NCBI RefSeq assembly: GCF_001282115.1
Contig: NZ_LJBR01000171.1
Location: 1-36,507 of the forward strand
DNA: 36,507 bases
From: Streptomyces sp. NRRL B-24085
GTDB lineage: Bacteria > Actinomycetota > Actinomycetes > Streptomycetales > Streptomycetaceae
Reading direction: 5' to 3'
A program made the translations under genes and the position numbers. Position 1 is the first letter of the stretch. Each line of letters begins with the position of its first letter. Below are positions 24,504 to 32,944 of this stretch, in pieces. Under the pieces are notes generated by a model. The model was not told where the DNA came from, ran no database searches, and worked only from the letters and a program-made list of their open reading frames with translations.

Positions 24504-25370
24504 CTAGTGCACGGAGTGCTCCTCCAGCGGGAACGTCCCGCCGACGACGTCCTCCGCGAAGGCCTTCACCGCACTGCCCATGACCTCGCGCAGGTCGGCG
24601 TACTGCTTGACGAACTTCGGGACCCGCCCGCCGGTCAGGCCGAGCATGTCGGTCCAGACGAGGACCTGCGCGTCGGTCTCCGGACCCGCGCCGATGCCGA
24701 CCGTCGGGATGTGCAGCACCCGGGTGACCTCGGCCGCGAGCTCCGCCGGGACCAGCTCCAGGACGACCGCGAACGCGCCCGCGTCCTGGACCGCCTTGGC
24801 GTCCCGCAGCAGCTGCTGGGCTGCCTCCTCGCCGCGGCCCTGGACGCGGTAGCCCATGGCGTTGACGGACTGGGGGGTCAGGCCGATGTGGGCCATGACC
24901 GGGATGCCGGACTCGACGAGGAGCCGGATCTGCTCGTGGGAGCGCTCGCCGCCCTCCAGCTTGACCGCGCCGACGCCCGCCTCCTTGACCAGCCGGGTCG
25001 CCGAGCGCAGCGCCTGCACCGGGCCCTCCTGGTAGGAACCGAAGGGCAGGTCGCCGACGATCAGGGCGCGCGAGGTGCCCCGGACGACGGCCGCCGACAG
25101 CATGGTCATCTCGTCCATGGTGACGGGCACGGTGGTCTCGTACCCGAGATGGCAGTTGCCCGCCGAGTCGCCGACGAGCAGCACCGGGATGCCGGCCTCG
25201 TCGAAGACGGAGGCGGTCGTCGCGTCGTAGGCGGTGAGCATGGGCCACTTCTCGCCGCGTTCCTTGGCGAGGGTGATGTCCCGGACAGTGATGCGGCGGG
25301 TGCCCTTCCCCCCGTACAGCGTCTTGCTGCCGTCGGAGGGCTTGGTGTGGGCAGCCGAAAGCTGCGTCAT
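24504..25370 (-). CDS. panB: 3-methyl-2-oxobutanoate hydroxymethyltransferase
   Basis: 288 residues from ATG at 25370 with AAGGAG eight bases upstream. PanB motifs in order: KWPMLTAYDATTASVFDEAG, the metal and ketoacid site VGDSAGNCHLGYETT, KLEGGERSHEQI, PVMAHIGLTPQSVNAMGYRV, the catalytic Glu region VLELVPAELA, and IPTVGIGAGPETDAQVLVW. It transfers a hydroxymethyl group from methylenetetrahydrofolate to 2-oxoisovalerate to give ketopantoate, the first step to pantothenate and CoA. A roughly 25-residue N-terminal extension before RITVRDITLAKERG is usual in actinomycetes. Divergent from the exporter gene, with a 203-bp gap. Confidence 0.97.
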   Translation of the reverse strand: MTQLSAAHTKPSDGSKTLYGGKGTRRITVRDITLAKERGEKWPMLTAYDATTASVFDEAGIPVLLVGDSAGNCHLGYETTVPVTMDEMTMLSAAVVRGTSRALIVGDLPFGSYQEGPVQALRSATRLVKEAGVGAVKLEGGERSHEQIRLLVESGIPVMAHIGLTPQSVNAMGYRVQGRGEEAAQQLLRDAKAVQDAGAFAVVLELVPAELAAEVTRVLHIPTVGIGAGPETDAQVLVWTDMLGLTGGRVPKFVKQYADLREVMGSAVKAFAEDVVGGTFPLEEHSVH

Positions 25371-25525
25371 TGCAACGGCTCCTTACGTCATCTCGAGGCG
25401 CCCTGACGGCGTCCCCGGATCACCTCCATGGTGGCACCTCGTGCCAGTCAGGGCCAGGGGTGGTCGGTGTGACCGTTCCGGCACCGCTCCGGCGCCCCTT
25501 CGGCACGTAAGGTCTCGGTAAAGAC

Positions 25526-25554
25526 TTACGATACGAGACGGTTCCGTATCGTAA
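25526..25554 (+). promoter_or_regulatory. TetR-type operator in front of the 14-TM exporter
   Basis: A 10-bp inverted repeat TTACGATACG / CGTATCGTAA (25526-25535, 25545-25554). The 9-bp spacer AGACGGTTC continues the symmetry except for two base pairs. It ends 19 bp before the exporter ATG, overlapping the likely promoter and start of transcription. The repressor is probably the TetR protein encoded at 27262-27885. Confidence 0.78.
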
Positions 25555-25573
25555 TGGGGCTACTCTCGGACGC

Positions 25574-27160
25574 ATGACTACCGCAGCCCCTGACTCCCGG
25601 GTACCGGAGGCGGTGCACCGGCGCCGCTGGGCGATCCTCGGCGTACTGATGCTGAGCCTGCTGATCGTGGTGCTCGACAACTCGATCCTGAACGTCGCGA
25701 TCAAGACGATCTCGACTCCCGCGCCGACCGGCCTGGGCGCCACCCAGAGCGAGCTGGAGTGGGCGATCAACGCCTACACCCTGGTCTTCGCCGGCCTCCT
25801 GTTCACCGCGGGCCTGCTCGGCGACCGGCTCGGCCGCAAGAAGGTGCTGCTGGGCGGCCTGTTCGTGTTCGGCGCCGGTTCCGCCCTCGCCGCGTTCTCC
25901 GGCTCGCCGGACCAGCTCATCGCCTTCCGCGCGCTGATGGGCCTCGGCGCGGCGTTCGTCATGCCGGCCACGCTCGCCGTCCTGATGAACGTCTTCGAGC
26001 GCGAGGAGCAGCCCAAGGCCATCGGCATCTGGGCGGGCGGCGTCGGACTCGCCATCGCCATCGGACCGATCACCGGCGGGGTGCTCCTGGACCACTTCTG
26101 GTGGGGTTCGGTCTTCCTCATCAACGTGCCGATCGTGGTGCTCGCGCTCGCGCTGATGCTGTGGCTGGTGCCCGACTCCCGCGACCCGAACCCGGGCCGG
26201 CTCGACCCCGTCGGTGTGGTGCTGTCGGTCATCGGACTGGTCCTGCTCGTCTACGGCATCATCAAGGGCGGCCAGCTCGCCGACTTCACGGACGCCACCG
26301 TGCTGGCCACCATCGGCGCCGGACTCGCCGTGCTCGTCGCGTTCGTGCTGTTCGAGAAGCGCAGCGACCACCCCTCGATCGATGTCACCTACTTCAAGAA
26401 CAAGGTGTTCTCGGCCGCGATCGGCGCCATAGGGCTGGTGTTCTTCGCGCTGATGGGCGTGACGTTCTTCTCCGTCTTCTACACCCAGAGCGTGCGCGGC
26501 TACTCGCCCTTGCAGACCGGTCTGCTGATGCTGCCGCTGGCCGCCGCGCAGCTGATCTTCGCGCCGCGCGCCCGGCTGGTCGTCGACCGCTTCGGCTACC
26601 GGGTGACGACCACGGCAGGCATGCTGCTGATCGCCGCGATGCTGGTGGCGTTCGCCGTGCTGGACGCGGACACTCCGATCTGGCTCCTGGAGGTGATCTT
26701 CTTCCTCATGGGCACCGGCATGGCGCACATCATGACGCCGACCAGCGTGGTCATCATGCAGGCCCTGCCGCGCGAGAAGGCGGGCTCCGCGTCCGCGCTC
26801 AGCAACACCTTCCGGCAGGTCGGCGGCGCGCTCGGCATCGCCGTCCTCGGCTCGGTGCTCTCCACGGCCTACCGCAACGGCATCGAGTCCCACCTGGGCC
26901 CGGTTCCGGCGGGCGCACGGCACACCGCGGGCGAGTCCATCGAGGCCACGCTCGGTGTCGCCGCGAAGCTCGGCCCCCGCGGTGAGAGCCTGGTCGGCCC
27001 GGCCAACGACGCCTTCCTGCACGCGATGCACGTCACCGCGCTGTGGGGAGCGGGCGTGGCCCTGGTGGGGGCCCTGGTGGTGGCCCTGTACCTGCCGGGC
27101 CGTCCGACGGAACGTCAGCCGGGCGAGGAGGAACAGGAACTGGTTCCCGCGGGCGAGTGA
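25574..27160 (+). CDS. MFS drug exporter, DHA2 (14-TM, EmrB/QacA) family
   Basis: 528 residues from ATG at 25574; the ribosome site is poor. The 14 predicted membrane segments begin with [20 protein letters not shown], which contains the family's motif D1 (LDNSILNVA). Motif A is [16 protein letters not shown] and motif C is [18 protein letters not shown]. These mark a proton-driven exporter of the EmrB/QacA type; the substrate is unknown. It is preceded by a strong TetR-type operator and followed by a 20-bp terminator and a TetR gene. The arrangement is typical of drug-inducible efflux, with the TetR repressor released by the exported compound. Confidence 0.93.
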   Translation: MTTAAPDSRVPEAVHRRRWAILGVLMLSLLIVVLDNSILNVAIKTISTPAPTGLGATQSELEWAINAYTLVFAGLLFTAGLLGDRLGRKKVLLGGLFVFGAGSALAAFSGSPDQLIAFRALMGLGAAFVMPATLAVLMNVFEREEQPKAIGIWAGGVGLAIAIGPITGGVLLDHFWWGSVFLINVPIVVLALALMLWLVPDSRDPNPGRLDPVGVVLSVIGLVLLVYGIIKGGQLADFTDATVLATIGAGLAVLVAFVLFEKRSDHPSIDVTYFKNKVFSAAIGAIGLVFFALMGVTFFSVFYTQSVRGYSPLQTGLLMLPLAAAQLIFAPRARLVVDRFGYRVTTTAGMLLIAAMLVAFAVLDADTPIWLLEVIFFLMGTGMAHIMTPTSVVIMQALPREKAGSASALSNTFRQVGGALGIAVLGSVLSTAYRNGIESHLGPVPAGARHTAGESIEATLGVAAKLGPRGESLVGPANDAFLHAMHVTALWGAGVALVGALVVALYLPGRPTERQPGEEEQELVPAGE

Positions 27161-27162
27161 CC

Positions 27163-27208
27163 CGGCGGGGCGGTGTCCGGCCGGCGACGGCCGGACACCG
27201 CCCCGCCG
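27163..27208. terminator. Very strong terminator between exporter and tetR genes
   Basis: Perfect 20-bp inverted repeat (27163-27182 and 27189-27208, left arm CGGCGGGGCGGTGTCCGGCC) with a 6-nt loop, starting 3 bp after the exporter stop. It should block read-through into the TetR gene. Confidence 0.85.
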
Positions 27209-27225
27209 TCCCGCCGTGGAGCAGG

Positions 27226-27231
27226 GATAAT
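27226..27231 (+). promoter_or_regulatory. Likely -10 box for the TetR gene
   Basis: GATAAT at 27226-27231, 31 bp before the GTG start and directly after the terminator; no good -35 is seen. It supports separate transcription of the regulator. Confidence 0.45.
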
Positions 27232-27261
27232 CACCTCATCGCACAGAGAGGACCAAGCGAC

Positions 27262-27885
27262 GTGAGCGGCCTCGCGGAGAGTCAGTCCAGGCACACGGGG
27301 GCCGTTCGGGGGCGGCCCCGCAGTGAGGCCGTGGAGCGGTCCATCATCGAGGCGGTCATCAAGCTGCTGGAGGACGGCGTGCCGCTCGCCGAGCTGTCCA
27401 TCGAGCGCATCGCCCGGACCGCGGGCGTCGGCAAGGCCACCATCTACCGCCGCTGGAACGGCAAGGAGGAGCTCTTCGTCGACGTCGTGCGCACCGCCGA
27501 GCCCCCGGACGCGGAGCTGCCCGGCACCTCGATGCGCGACGATCTCGTGGCGCTCCTGGAGCAGTTGCGGCAGCGCGGGCTGATGACCCGCTCCTCGGCC
27601 CTGCTGCACAGCGTGTTCGCCCAGATGAAGAGCAGTCCGAAGGTCTGGGACGCCTACCACACGCTCGTCGTCGCGCCCCGGCGCCGCCAGCAGGTCGCCA
27701 TCCTGCGCCGGGGACAGGCCAACGGCGAACTGCGCACGGACATCGACGTCGAACTGGTCAACGACCTGTTCATCGGACCCATGCTCTTCCGCACCATCAT
27801 GCAGCCCAACGCCGCCCTGCCGGAGGGCCTGTCCGAGCAGATCGTCGACACCGTCCTCGACGGCCTACGCCCCGTCAGTTCCTAG
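27262..27885 (+). CDS. TetR-family transcriptional repressor
   Basis: 207 residues from GTG at 27262 with AGAGAGGA nine to ten bases upstream; the frame extends to 27043 inside the exporter and terminator, which is not credible. The N-terminal TetR domain is GRPRSEAVERSIIEAVIKLL, with helix-turn-helix IERIARTAGVGKATIYRRW followed by NGKEEL. The C-terminal ligand domain is all-helical (SALLHSVFAQMKSSPKVWDA; LVNDLFIGPMLFRTIM) and resembles the TetR_C group paired with MFS pumps. Likely represses the upstream exporter through the 29-bp palindrome. No copy of that palindrome is seen before its own start, so autoregulation is not supported by the sequence. Confidence 0.92.
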   Translation: MSGLAESQSRHTGAVRGRPRSEAVERSIIEAVIKLLEDGVPLAELSIERIARTAGVGKATIYRRWNGKEELFVDVVRTAEPPDAELPGTSMRDDLVALLEQLRQRGLMTRSSALLHSVFAQMKSSPKVWDAYHTLVVAPRRRQQVAILRRGQANGELRTDIDVELVNDLFIGPMLFRTIMQPNAALPEGLSEQIVDTVLDGLRPVSS

Positions 27886-28082
27886 TGTGCGCGTTTCGTC
27901 ACAGAGGGCGCTTTCACCACCCCGACGGGGAACTCGGGAAGGCGACTTGTACGTCATCGCCCCCGTACGGTCGTCATGGGACGACGAGAGGGAAGCCGAT
28001 CATCCCCTAGGGTCGTACGGGGTGTTTGAGACCTCGCGGCAGTGGGGCGAACGGCGTGCACGGCAGGTAGTGAGGCGACGGT

Positions 28083-29132
28083 ATGGCGCAGCAGGCGTAC
28101 GTGACGGAGACGGCGGACGGCGGCTCGGGATCCGAGCGCCGCAGAGACCGGTTCCGGCGTCTGCTCGGCCGCCCGTTCTCGGGGTGGCGCGGTGACCGCC
28201 GGATCTGGCGCCGCGGGATCGTCCTGGCCGCCCTCGCGGTGATCGTCGCCCTGGTGATGCTGCTGCACGCGCAGATCCCGAACGCGATCGGCAACCTCGG
28301 CAGTCTCACCGAGACCTTCCTGCCCTGGCTCGGCCTGTTCGTCCCGGTGCTGCTCCTGCTCGGCTTCCTGCGCAGGTCCGCGACCGCGCTGATCGCGGTG
28401 GTGCTCCCGGCGGCCGTGTGGCTGAACCTCTTCGGCGGTCTGCTCACCGACAAGTCCGGCACCGGCGGCGACCTCACGGTGGCCACCCACAACGTCAACG
28501 CAGACAACGCCGACCCGTCCGGCACCGCCCGGGACGTGGCCGCATCCGGCGCGGACGTGGTGGCCCTGGAGGAGCTGACCGCCTCGGCGGTGCCGGTGTA
28601 CGAGAAGGCGCTGGCGTCGACGTACCGGCACCACGCGGTCGAGGGCACCGTCGGGCTGTGGAGCAAGTACCCGCTGACCGGTGTGAAGGCCGTCGACATC
28701 AAGCTGGGCTGGACCCGGGCCATGCGGGCCGCGGTGGCCGCCCCGGACGGCCCGGTCGCGTTCTACGTGGCCCACCTGCCGTCCGTAAGGGTGAAGATGG
28801 AGGCCGGGTTCACCGCCCGGCAGCGCGACAAGAGCGCCGACGCGCTGGGCGAGGCCATCGCGGACGAGAAGCTGCCCCGCAAGATCCTGCTCGGCGACCT
28901 CAACGGCACGATGAACGACCGCGCGCTGAACGCCGTCACCTCCCAGATGCGCTCCACGCAGGGCGCGGCGGGCAGCGGCTTCGGGTTCAGCTGGCCGGCG
29001 TCGTTCCCGATGGCCCGGATCGACCAGATCATGGTGCAGGGCGTGGAGCCGGTGAGTTCGTGGACGCTGCCCGAGACCGGCAGCGACCATCTGCCGGTGG
29101 CGGCCCGAGTGAGCCTCGCCACCTCTTCGTAA
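28083..29132 (+). CDS. Membrane-anchored endonuclease/exonuclease/phosphatase-fold protein
   Basis: 349 residues from ATG at 28083 (GAGG about ten bases upstream). A charged cytoplasmic N-terminus leads to three membrane segments (about 45-120: IVLAALAVIVALVMLL, FLPWLGLFVPVLLLLGFL, TALIAVVLPAAVWLNLFGGL). An external EEP domain follows, with the family's catalytic residues: THNVNA, VVALEEL, YVAHLPS, LGDLNGTMNDR, RIDQIMV and GSDHLPV. EEP enzymes cleave phosphodiester or phosphate ester bonds using Mg2+; outside the membrane the substrate might be extracellular DNA, a phospholipid or an inositol phosphate. The topology, three TM then EEP, recurs in Streptomyces proteins of unknown role. Transcribed alone or with the following exporter, which starts 92 bp downstream. 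Confidence 0.9.
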   Translation: MAQQAYVTETADGGSGSERRRDRFRRLLGRPFSGWRGDRRIWRRGIVLAALAVIVALVMLLHAQIPNAIGNLGSLTETFLPWLGLFVPVLLLLGFLRRSATALIAVVLPAAVWLNLFGGLLTDKSGTGGDLTVATHNVNADNADPSGTARDVAASGADVVALEELTASAVPVYEKALASTYRHHAVEGTVGLWSKYPLTGVKAVDIKLGWTRAMRAAVAAPDGPVAFYVAHLPSVRVKMEAGFTARQRDKSADALGEAIADEKLPRKILLGDLNGTMNDRALNAVTSQMRSTQGAAGSGFGFSWPASFPMARIDQIMVQGVEPVSSWTLPETGSDHLPVAARVSLATSS

Positions 29133-29160
29133 CCTGCGGGAAGCCTGGGGAAGCAGTTTT

Positions 29161-29177
29161 TGTTCCGATACTGAACA
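29161..29177 (+). promoter_or_regulatory. Inverted repeat in the DHA1 exporter promoter region
   Basis: TGTTC-N7-GAACA (29161-29177) surrounds GATACT, a possible -10 box, 47 bp before the exporter ATG; a third GGAAC copy follows at 29189-29193. It is a candidate operator for an unidentified regulator. Confidence 0.4.
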
Positions 29178-29223
29178 TAAGCTGGTACGGAACACCGCTC
29201 CCCTCTGAAAGGCTCGACTCCCC

Positions 29224-30444
29224 ATGCCCTTGGCCCTGCTCGCACTGGCCGTCGGCGCTTTCGGTCTCGGCACCACCGAATTCGTGATGATGGGACTGCT
29301 GCCCGATGTCGCGGACGACCTGGGCATCTCCATCCCCACCGCAGGTCACCTGGTCTCCGCGTACGCGCTGGGCGTGGTGATCGGCGCCCCGCTGCTCGCC
29401 GCGGTCACCGCCCGGATGTCCCGTCGCACGGTCCTCATCGGCCTGATGGCGCTGTTCGTGGCCGGAAACGCGCTCTCCGCCCTCGCCCCCGACGAGCACT
29501 GGCTGCTCGCGGCCCGTTTCCTGAGCGGGCTGCCGCACGGTGCCTTCTTCGGGGTGGGCGCGGTCGTCGCCACGAGCATGGTGGCGCCGGAACGCAAGGC
29601 CCGTTCGGTGTCGCTGATGTTCCTCGGCCTGACCCTCGCCAACATCGCGGGCGTGCCCGTGGCCACCCTCATGGGCCAGCATCTGGGCTGGCGGGCGACC
29701 TTCCTCGGCGTCAGCGCGATCGGCCTGGCGGCGATAGCCTCCCTGGCGCTGCTCATCCCGCACGACCACACGCACGCCCCGGCGGCGGGCCTGCGCCGCG
29801 AACTGGTCGCGCTGCGGTCGCTGCCCGTCTGGCTGGCGCTCGGCACCACGGTGGCGGGCTTCGGCGCGCTGTTCGCCGCGTACAGCTACATCACGCCGAT
29901 GCTCACGGACGCGGCCGGTTACGCCGACTCCAGCGTGACGCTGCTGCTCGCCCTGTTCGGGGTGGGCGCGACGGCGGGCAACCTGGTCGGCGGCCGGCTC
30001 GCCGACCACTCGCTGCGCGGCACCCTGTTCGGCGGCCTGACCTCGCTGGTCGTGGTCCTGGCCCTGTTCCCGCTGCTGATGTCGGCGCAGTGGAGCGCGG
30101 CGGTCGCGGTGGTCCTGCTGGGCACGGCGGCCTTCGTCACCGGCTCCCCGCTCCAGCTGATGGTCATGGAGAAGGCGTCCGCCGCCCCCTCCCTGGCCTC
30201 CTCCGCCAACCAGGCCGCCTTCAACCTGGCCAACGCCGGCGGCGCCTGGATCGGCGGTCTCGCGCTCGCCGCGGGCCTCGGCGTGACCTCCCCCGCGCTC
30301 ACGGGCGCCGCCCTGGCCGTGCTCGGCCTCGGGGTCGCGGCGGTGGCCGCGGTCGTGGACCGGCGGCGCGCGGACGCACCGGCCGGCCGGGAGCGCGTGA
30401 TCGCCTCGCACGTCCCGGAGCACGCGGAGGCAGCACGCCGCTGA
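29224..30444 (+). CDS. MFS exporter, DHA1 family (AraJ/Cmx-like)
   Basis: 406 residues from ATG at 29224 (GAAAGG about eleven bases upstream). Twelve membrane segments are expected; the first begins right at the start (LALLALAVGAFGLGTTEFVM). The GTTEFVMMGLLPDVADDLG motif is the DHA1 group signature seen in AraJ, chloramphenicol (Cml/Cmx) and purine-nucleoside exporters. The central loop (HDHTHAPAAGLRREL) is short and histidine-containing, and a motif C-like NIAGVPVATLMGQ is present. The substrate cannot be predicted; the family exports antibiotics, sugars or nucleosides. No adjacent regulator gene was found, though an inverted repeat sits in the promoter. A strong bidirectional terminator follows. 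Confidence 0.9.
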   Translation: MPLALLALAVGAFGLGTTEFVMMGLLPDVADDLGISIPTAGHLVSAYALGVVIGAPLLAAVTARMSRRTVLIGLMALFVAGNALSALAPDEHWLLAARFLSGLPHGAFFGVGAVVATSMVAPERKARSVSLMFLGLTLANIAGVPVATLMGQHLGWRATFLGVSAIGLAAIASLALLIPHDHTHAPAAGLRRELVALRSLPVWLALGTTVAGFGALFAAYSYITPMLTDAAGYADSSVTLLLALFGVGATAGNLVGGRLADHSLRGTLFGGLTSLVVVLALFPLLMSAQWSAAVAVVLLGTAAFVTGSPLQLMVMEKASAAPSLASSANQAAFNLANAGGAWIGGLALAAGLGVTSPALTGAALAVLGLGVAAVAAVVDRRRADAPAGRERVIASHVPEHAEAARR

Positions 30445-30458
30445 GCGGTCGTACGACG

Positions 30459-30494
30459 AAGGGGGGCGCCCGGTGATCGCCGGGCGCCCCCCTT
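30459..30494. terminator. Bidirectional terminator
   Basis: Perfect 15-bp inverted repeat AAGGGGGGCGCCCGG / CCGGGCGCCCCCCTT (30459-30473, 30480-30494) with loop TGATCG, ending TTT on the plus strand. It separates two convergent genes. Confidence 0.85.
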
Positions 30495-30498
30495 TCGC

Positions 30499-30975
30499 TC
30501 ACCCCATCGTCTCGCGCGCCGCGTCCAGGAACGCCAGCCGGTTGGCCTCCAGGTGGTCCCGTACGCTCTCGCCCTCCGGCAGGCCCTCCCACACCGTCCG
30601 GTTGAGGTCGAGGAAGTGGGCGCGGGCCGCCTGGTGGACGGGGAGCGGGAACTGGACCCGGATGAGGCGCTCGGCCACCCACAGGCGGTTCATCACGTCG
30701 CTGGTCGTGAGGAACCAGGGGTCGGTGCGCTCGTGGTCGGCGGGACGGGAGTAGGCGGCGCGTTCCGCCTCGGCGCTGACCTCGATGAAGCGTTCCAGCA
30801 GGGCCAGGCGTTCCGCGCGCCGGGCCTCCGACACCGCGATCCGCTGCCGCTGCTGTTCGGCGCGTTCCGCCGACTGCTGCGTCCGGTGCTGGACGAGGTA
30901 GGAGAGCACGCCGCCCAGGGCGACACCGCCCAGCGATATCAGAGACACCCAGACCTGGCCCGACATGCGCGTCAT
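30499..30975 (-). CDS. Hypothetical one-TM protein with coiled-coil
   Basis: 158 residues from ATG at 30975; an ATG three codons later (30966) is equally good, and neither has a clear ribosome site. An N-terminal membrane segment (VWVSLISLGGVALGGVLSYL) is followed by a charged coiled-coil-like helix (TQQSAERAEQQRQRIAVSEA, then RRAERLALLERF). A soluble helical tail contains a Trp/Arg-rich stretch (VMNRLWVAERLIRVQFPLPV). No family is recognised, but proteins of this layout are common in Streptomyces. It is divergent from the ABC exporter with a 101-bp gap and ends 5 bp from the terminator at 30459. Confidence 0.75.
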   Translation of the reverse strand: MTRMSGQVWVSLISLGGVALGGVLSYLVQHRTQQSAERAEQQRQRIAVSEARRAERLALLERFIEVSAEAERAAYSRPADHERTDPWFLTTSDVMNRLWVAERLIRVQFPLPVHQAARAHFLDLNRTVWEGLPEGESVRDHLEANRLAFLDAARETMG

Positions 30976-31003
30976 CGTCGCACGACGACGGACCGGACCG
31001 GGT

Positions 31004-31044
31004 CTGTCGGTGATGTGCAGGCACTTGTAGGCGGCCTGTCGGTG
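31004..31044. repeat. Direct repeats upstream of the ABC exporter
   Basis: CTGTCGGTG at 31004-31012 and 31036-31044, 32 bp apart (about three helical turns), with a partial third copy TTTGTCGGCG at 31047. SARP regulators bind heptamer direct repeats, but these do not match the usual 11- or 22-bp spacing, so any role is speculative. Confidence 0.35.
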
Positions 31045-31076
31045 GTTTGTCGGCGGGGGCTGACACCGTCCTCGGT

Positions 31077-32102
31077 ATGACGCGAATCGACAAGAACCCC
31101 AAGGGCGGGGACTCCGCCGTGTCCGTGCGGGGTCTGGTCAAGCACTACGGCGAGACCAAGGCGCTGGACGGCGTCGACCTGGACGTGCGCGAGGGCACCG
31201 TGATGGGCGTGCTCGGGCCGAACGGAGCCGGGAAGACCACCCTCGTACGCATCCTGTCCACCCTGCTCGCCCCTGACGCCGGCCAGGCCACGGTCGCCGG
31301 TTTCGACGTGGTGCGCCAGCCCCGGCAGCTGCGGCGCGTGATCGGACTCACCGGGCAGTACGCCTCGGTGGACGAGAAGCTGCCCGGCTGGGAGAACCTG
31401 TACATGATCGGGCGGCTGCTCGACCTGCCCCGCAAGGAGGCCCGCGCGAGGGCCGACGAACTGCTGGAGCGGTTCTCGCTGACGGACGCGGCGAAGCGGC
31501 CGGCGAGCACCTACTCGGGCGGTATGCGGCGGCGGCTCGACCTCGCCGCCTCGATGATCGGGCGCCCCCAGGTGCTCTTCCTCGACGAGCCCACCACCGG
31601 TCTCGACCCGCGCACCCGCAACGAGGTGTGGGACGAGGTCAAGCGGATGGTCGGGGACGGCGTGACCGTCCTGCTGACCACCCAGTACATGGAGGAGGCC
31701 GAGCAGCTCGCCTCCGAGCTGACCGTGGTGGACCACGGCAAGGTCATCGCCGACGGCGCCATCGAGGAGCTCAAGGCGAAGGTCGGCGGGCGCTCGCTGC
31801 GGGTCCGGCCCGTGGACCCGCTCCAGCTCCGGCCGCTCGCCGGGTGGATCGACGAGCTCGGCATCACCGGGCTCGCCACCAGCACCGTGGACACCGAGAG
31901 CGGCACCGTCATCGTCCCGATCCTCAGCGACGAGCAACTCACCGCCGTGGTCGGCGCGGTCACCGCGCGTGGCGTGACCCTCTCCTCCATCACCACCGAA
32001 CTGCCCAGCCTGGACGAGGTGTTCCTGTCCCTCACCGGCCACCGTGCCAGTGCCCCGCAGGACGCCGTCCCCACCGACACCCGCGAGGAGGTCGCCGTAT
32101 GA
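31077..32102 (+). CDS. ABC exporter ATP-binding subunit, DrrA type
   Basis: 341 residues from ATG at 31077; no ribosome site is evident, and a TTG at 31047 is a weaker alternative. Nucleotide-binding motifs: Walker A GPNGAGKTT (47-55), the signature YSGGMRRRLDLA and Walker B VLFLDEPTTGLDP. The switch position carries Gln (LLTTQYMEEAEQLA) in place of the usual His, as in DrrA proteins. A C-terminal DrrA-type domain follows (VGGRSLRVRPVDPLQLRPLA; LPSLDEVFLSLTG). It powers the permease encoded next, whose ATG overlaps this stop as ATGA. Members of the family export antibiotics and other hydrophobic compounds; the substrate here is unknown. Confidence 0.95.
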   Translation: MTRIDKNPKGGDSAVSVRGLVKHYGETKALDGVDLDVREGTVMGVLGPNGAGKTTLVRILSTLLAPDAGQATVAGFDVVRQPRQLRRVIGLTGQYASVDEKLPGWENLYMIGRLLDLPRKEARARADELLERFSLTDAAKRPASTYSGGMRRRLDLAASMIGRPQVLFLDEPTTGLDPRTRNEVWDEVKRMVGDGVTVLLTTQYMEEAEQLASELTVVDHGKVIADGAIEELKAKVGGRSLRVRPVDPLQLRPLAGWIDELGITGLATSTVDTESGTVIVPILSDEQLTAVVGAVTARGVTLSSITTELPSLDEVFLSLTGHRASAPQDAVPTDTREEVAV

Positions 32103-32914
32103 GTGCCGCAACCGCCACCACGATCGACGCCGACGCCCGGATCCCGCTGCGCGGGCACCTGCGGCACACCGGCGCCCTCGTCCGCCGCAACCTGCTGTGG
32201 ATCAAGCAGGACCCGGAGTCGATGTTCGACGCCATCCTGTTCCCGGTCATCTTCACCCTGCTGTTCGTGTACGTCTTCGGCGGCTCCATCGGGCAGTCGC
32301 TCGGCGGCGGCCAGGAGGCCTATGTGCAGTACGTGGTGCCCGGACTGATGGCCATGATGGGCATGAACATGGCCCAGGGTGTCGGCACCGGCTTCAACAC
32401 CGACTTCAACTCCGGTGTCATGGACCGGTTCCGCTCCCTGCCGATCGGCCGCGGCTCGGTGCTGTTCGCCAAGATTTCCGTGGAACTGATGCGGATGCTG
32501 CTCGCCACGGCGGTCCTCATGGTCGTCGGCGTCCTGGTCGGCTTCGACATCACCAACTGGCCGGGACTGCTGGCCTCGGTGGGCCTGTCCGCCGTGTTCG
32601 GCTCGGCCCTGATGTGGGTGTTCCTCACCCTCGGCGTGATCATGAAGAGCGCGCAGTCCGTGCAGGCGATGGGCTTCCTGGTGCTGATGCCGCTCCAGTT
32701 CGGCTCGTCGATCTTCGCACCGACCCGGTCGATGCCCGGCTGGCTGCAGAACTTCACCGAGTACAACCCGCTCTCCTCCCTCGCGGACGCGGCGCGCGGG
32801 CTGATGGTGGGCGGCCCGGTCGCCCACGGCCTGTGGGTGACGCTGGCCTGGTCGGTGGGCCTCACCGCGGTCATGGCGCCGGTCGCCATCCACAAGTTCC
32901 GCACGAAGAGCTGA
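32099..32914 (+). CDS. ABC-2 type exporter permease, DrrB type
   Basis: 271 residues from ATG at 32099, overlapping the ATPase gene by four bases, so the pair is translationally coupled and forms one exporter. Six membrane segments of the ABC-2 family are visible: FDAILFPVIFTLLFVYVFGG, YVVPGLMAMMGMNMAQGVG, LLATAVLMVVGVLVGF, LLASVGLSAVFGSALMWVFL, AMGFLVLMPLQFGSSIFAPT, and WVTLAWSVGLTAVMAPVAI. Characteristic family segments are MDRFRSLPIGRGSVLFAKI and FTEYNPLSSLADAARGLM. It likely exports a secondary metabolite or other amphipathic compound. It converges on the SARP regulator gene with 30 bp between them. Confidence 0.95.
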   Translation: MSAATATTIDADARIPLRGHLRHTGALVRRNLLWIKQDPESMFDAILFPVIFTLLFVYVFGGSIGQSLGGGQEAYVQYVVPGLMAMMGMNMAQGVGTGFNTDFNSGVMDRFRSLPIGRGSVLFAKISVELMRMLLATAVLMVVGVLVGFDITNWPGLLASVGLSAVFGSALMWVFLTLGVIMKSAQSVQAMGFLVLMPLQFGSSIFAPTRSMPGWLQNFTEYNPLSSLADAARGLMVGGPVAHGLWVTLAWSVGLTAVMAPVAIHKFRTKS

Positions 32915-32944
32915 CCGGACTGCGCCACCAGGCGTCGGTGCGCG

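Noticed and set aside
21643..25248. A continuous minus-strand frame of 1201 codons
   Set aside because: It is mostly antisense to nadE and out of frame with panB, a by-product of high GC. Only its last 127 codons (membrane protein) and the VOC remnant near 24200-24420 look like real coding sequence.
27887..28195. A possible small gene between tetR and the EEP gene
   Set aside because: It overlaps the EEP start, has a non-conserved Arg-rich translation and no ribosome site.
32922..32943. A possible convergent terminator between the ABC permease and SARP genes
   Set aside because: Only a seven-pair stem with a bulged C, too weak to call.
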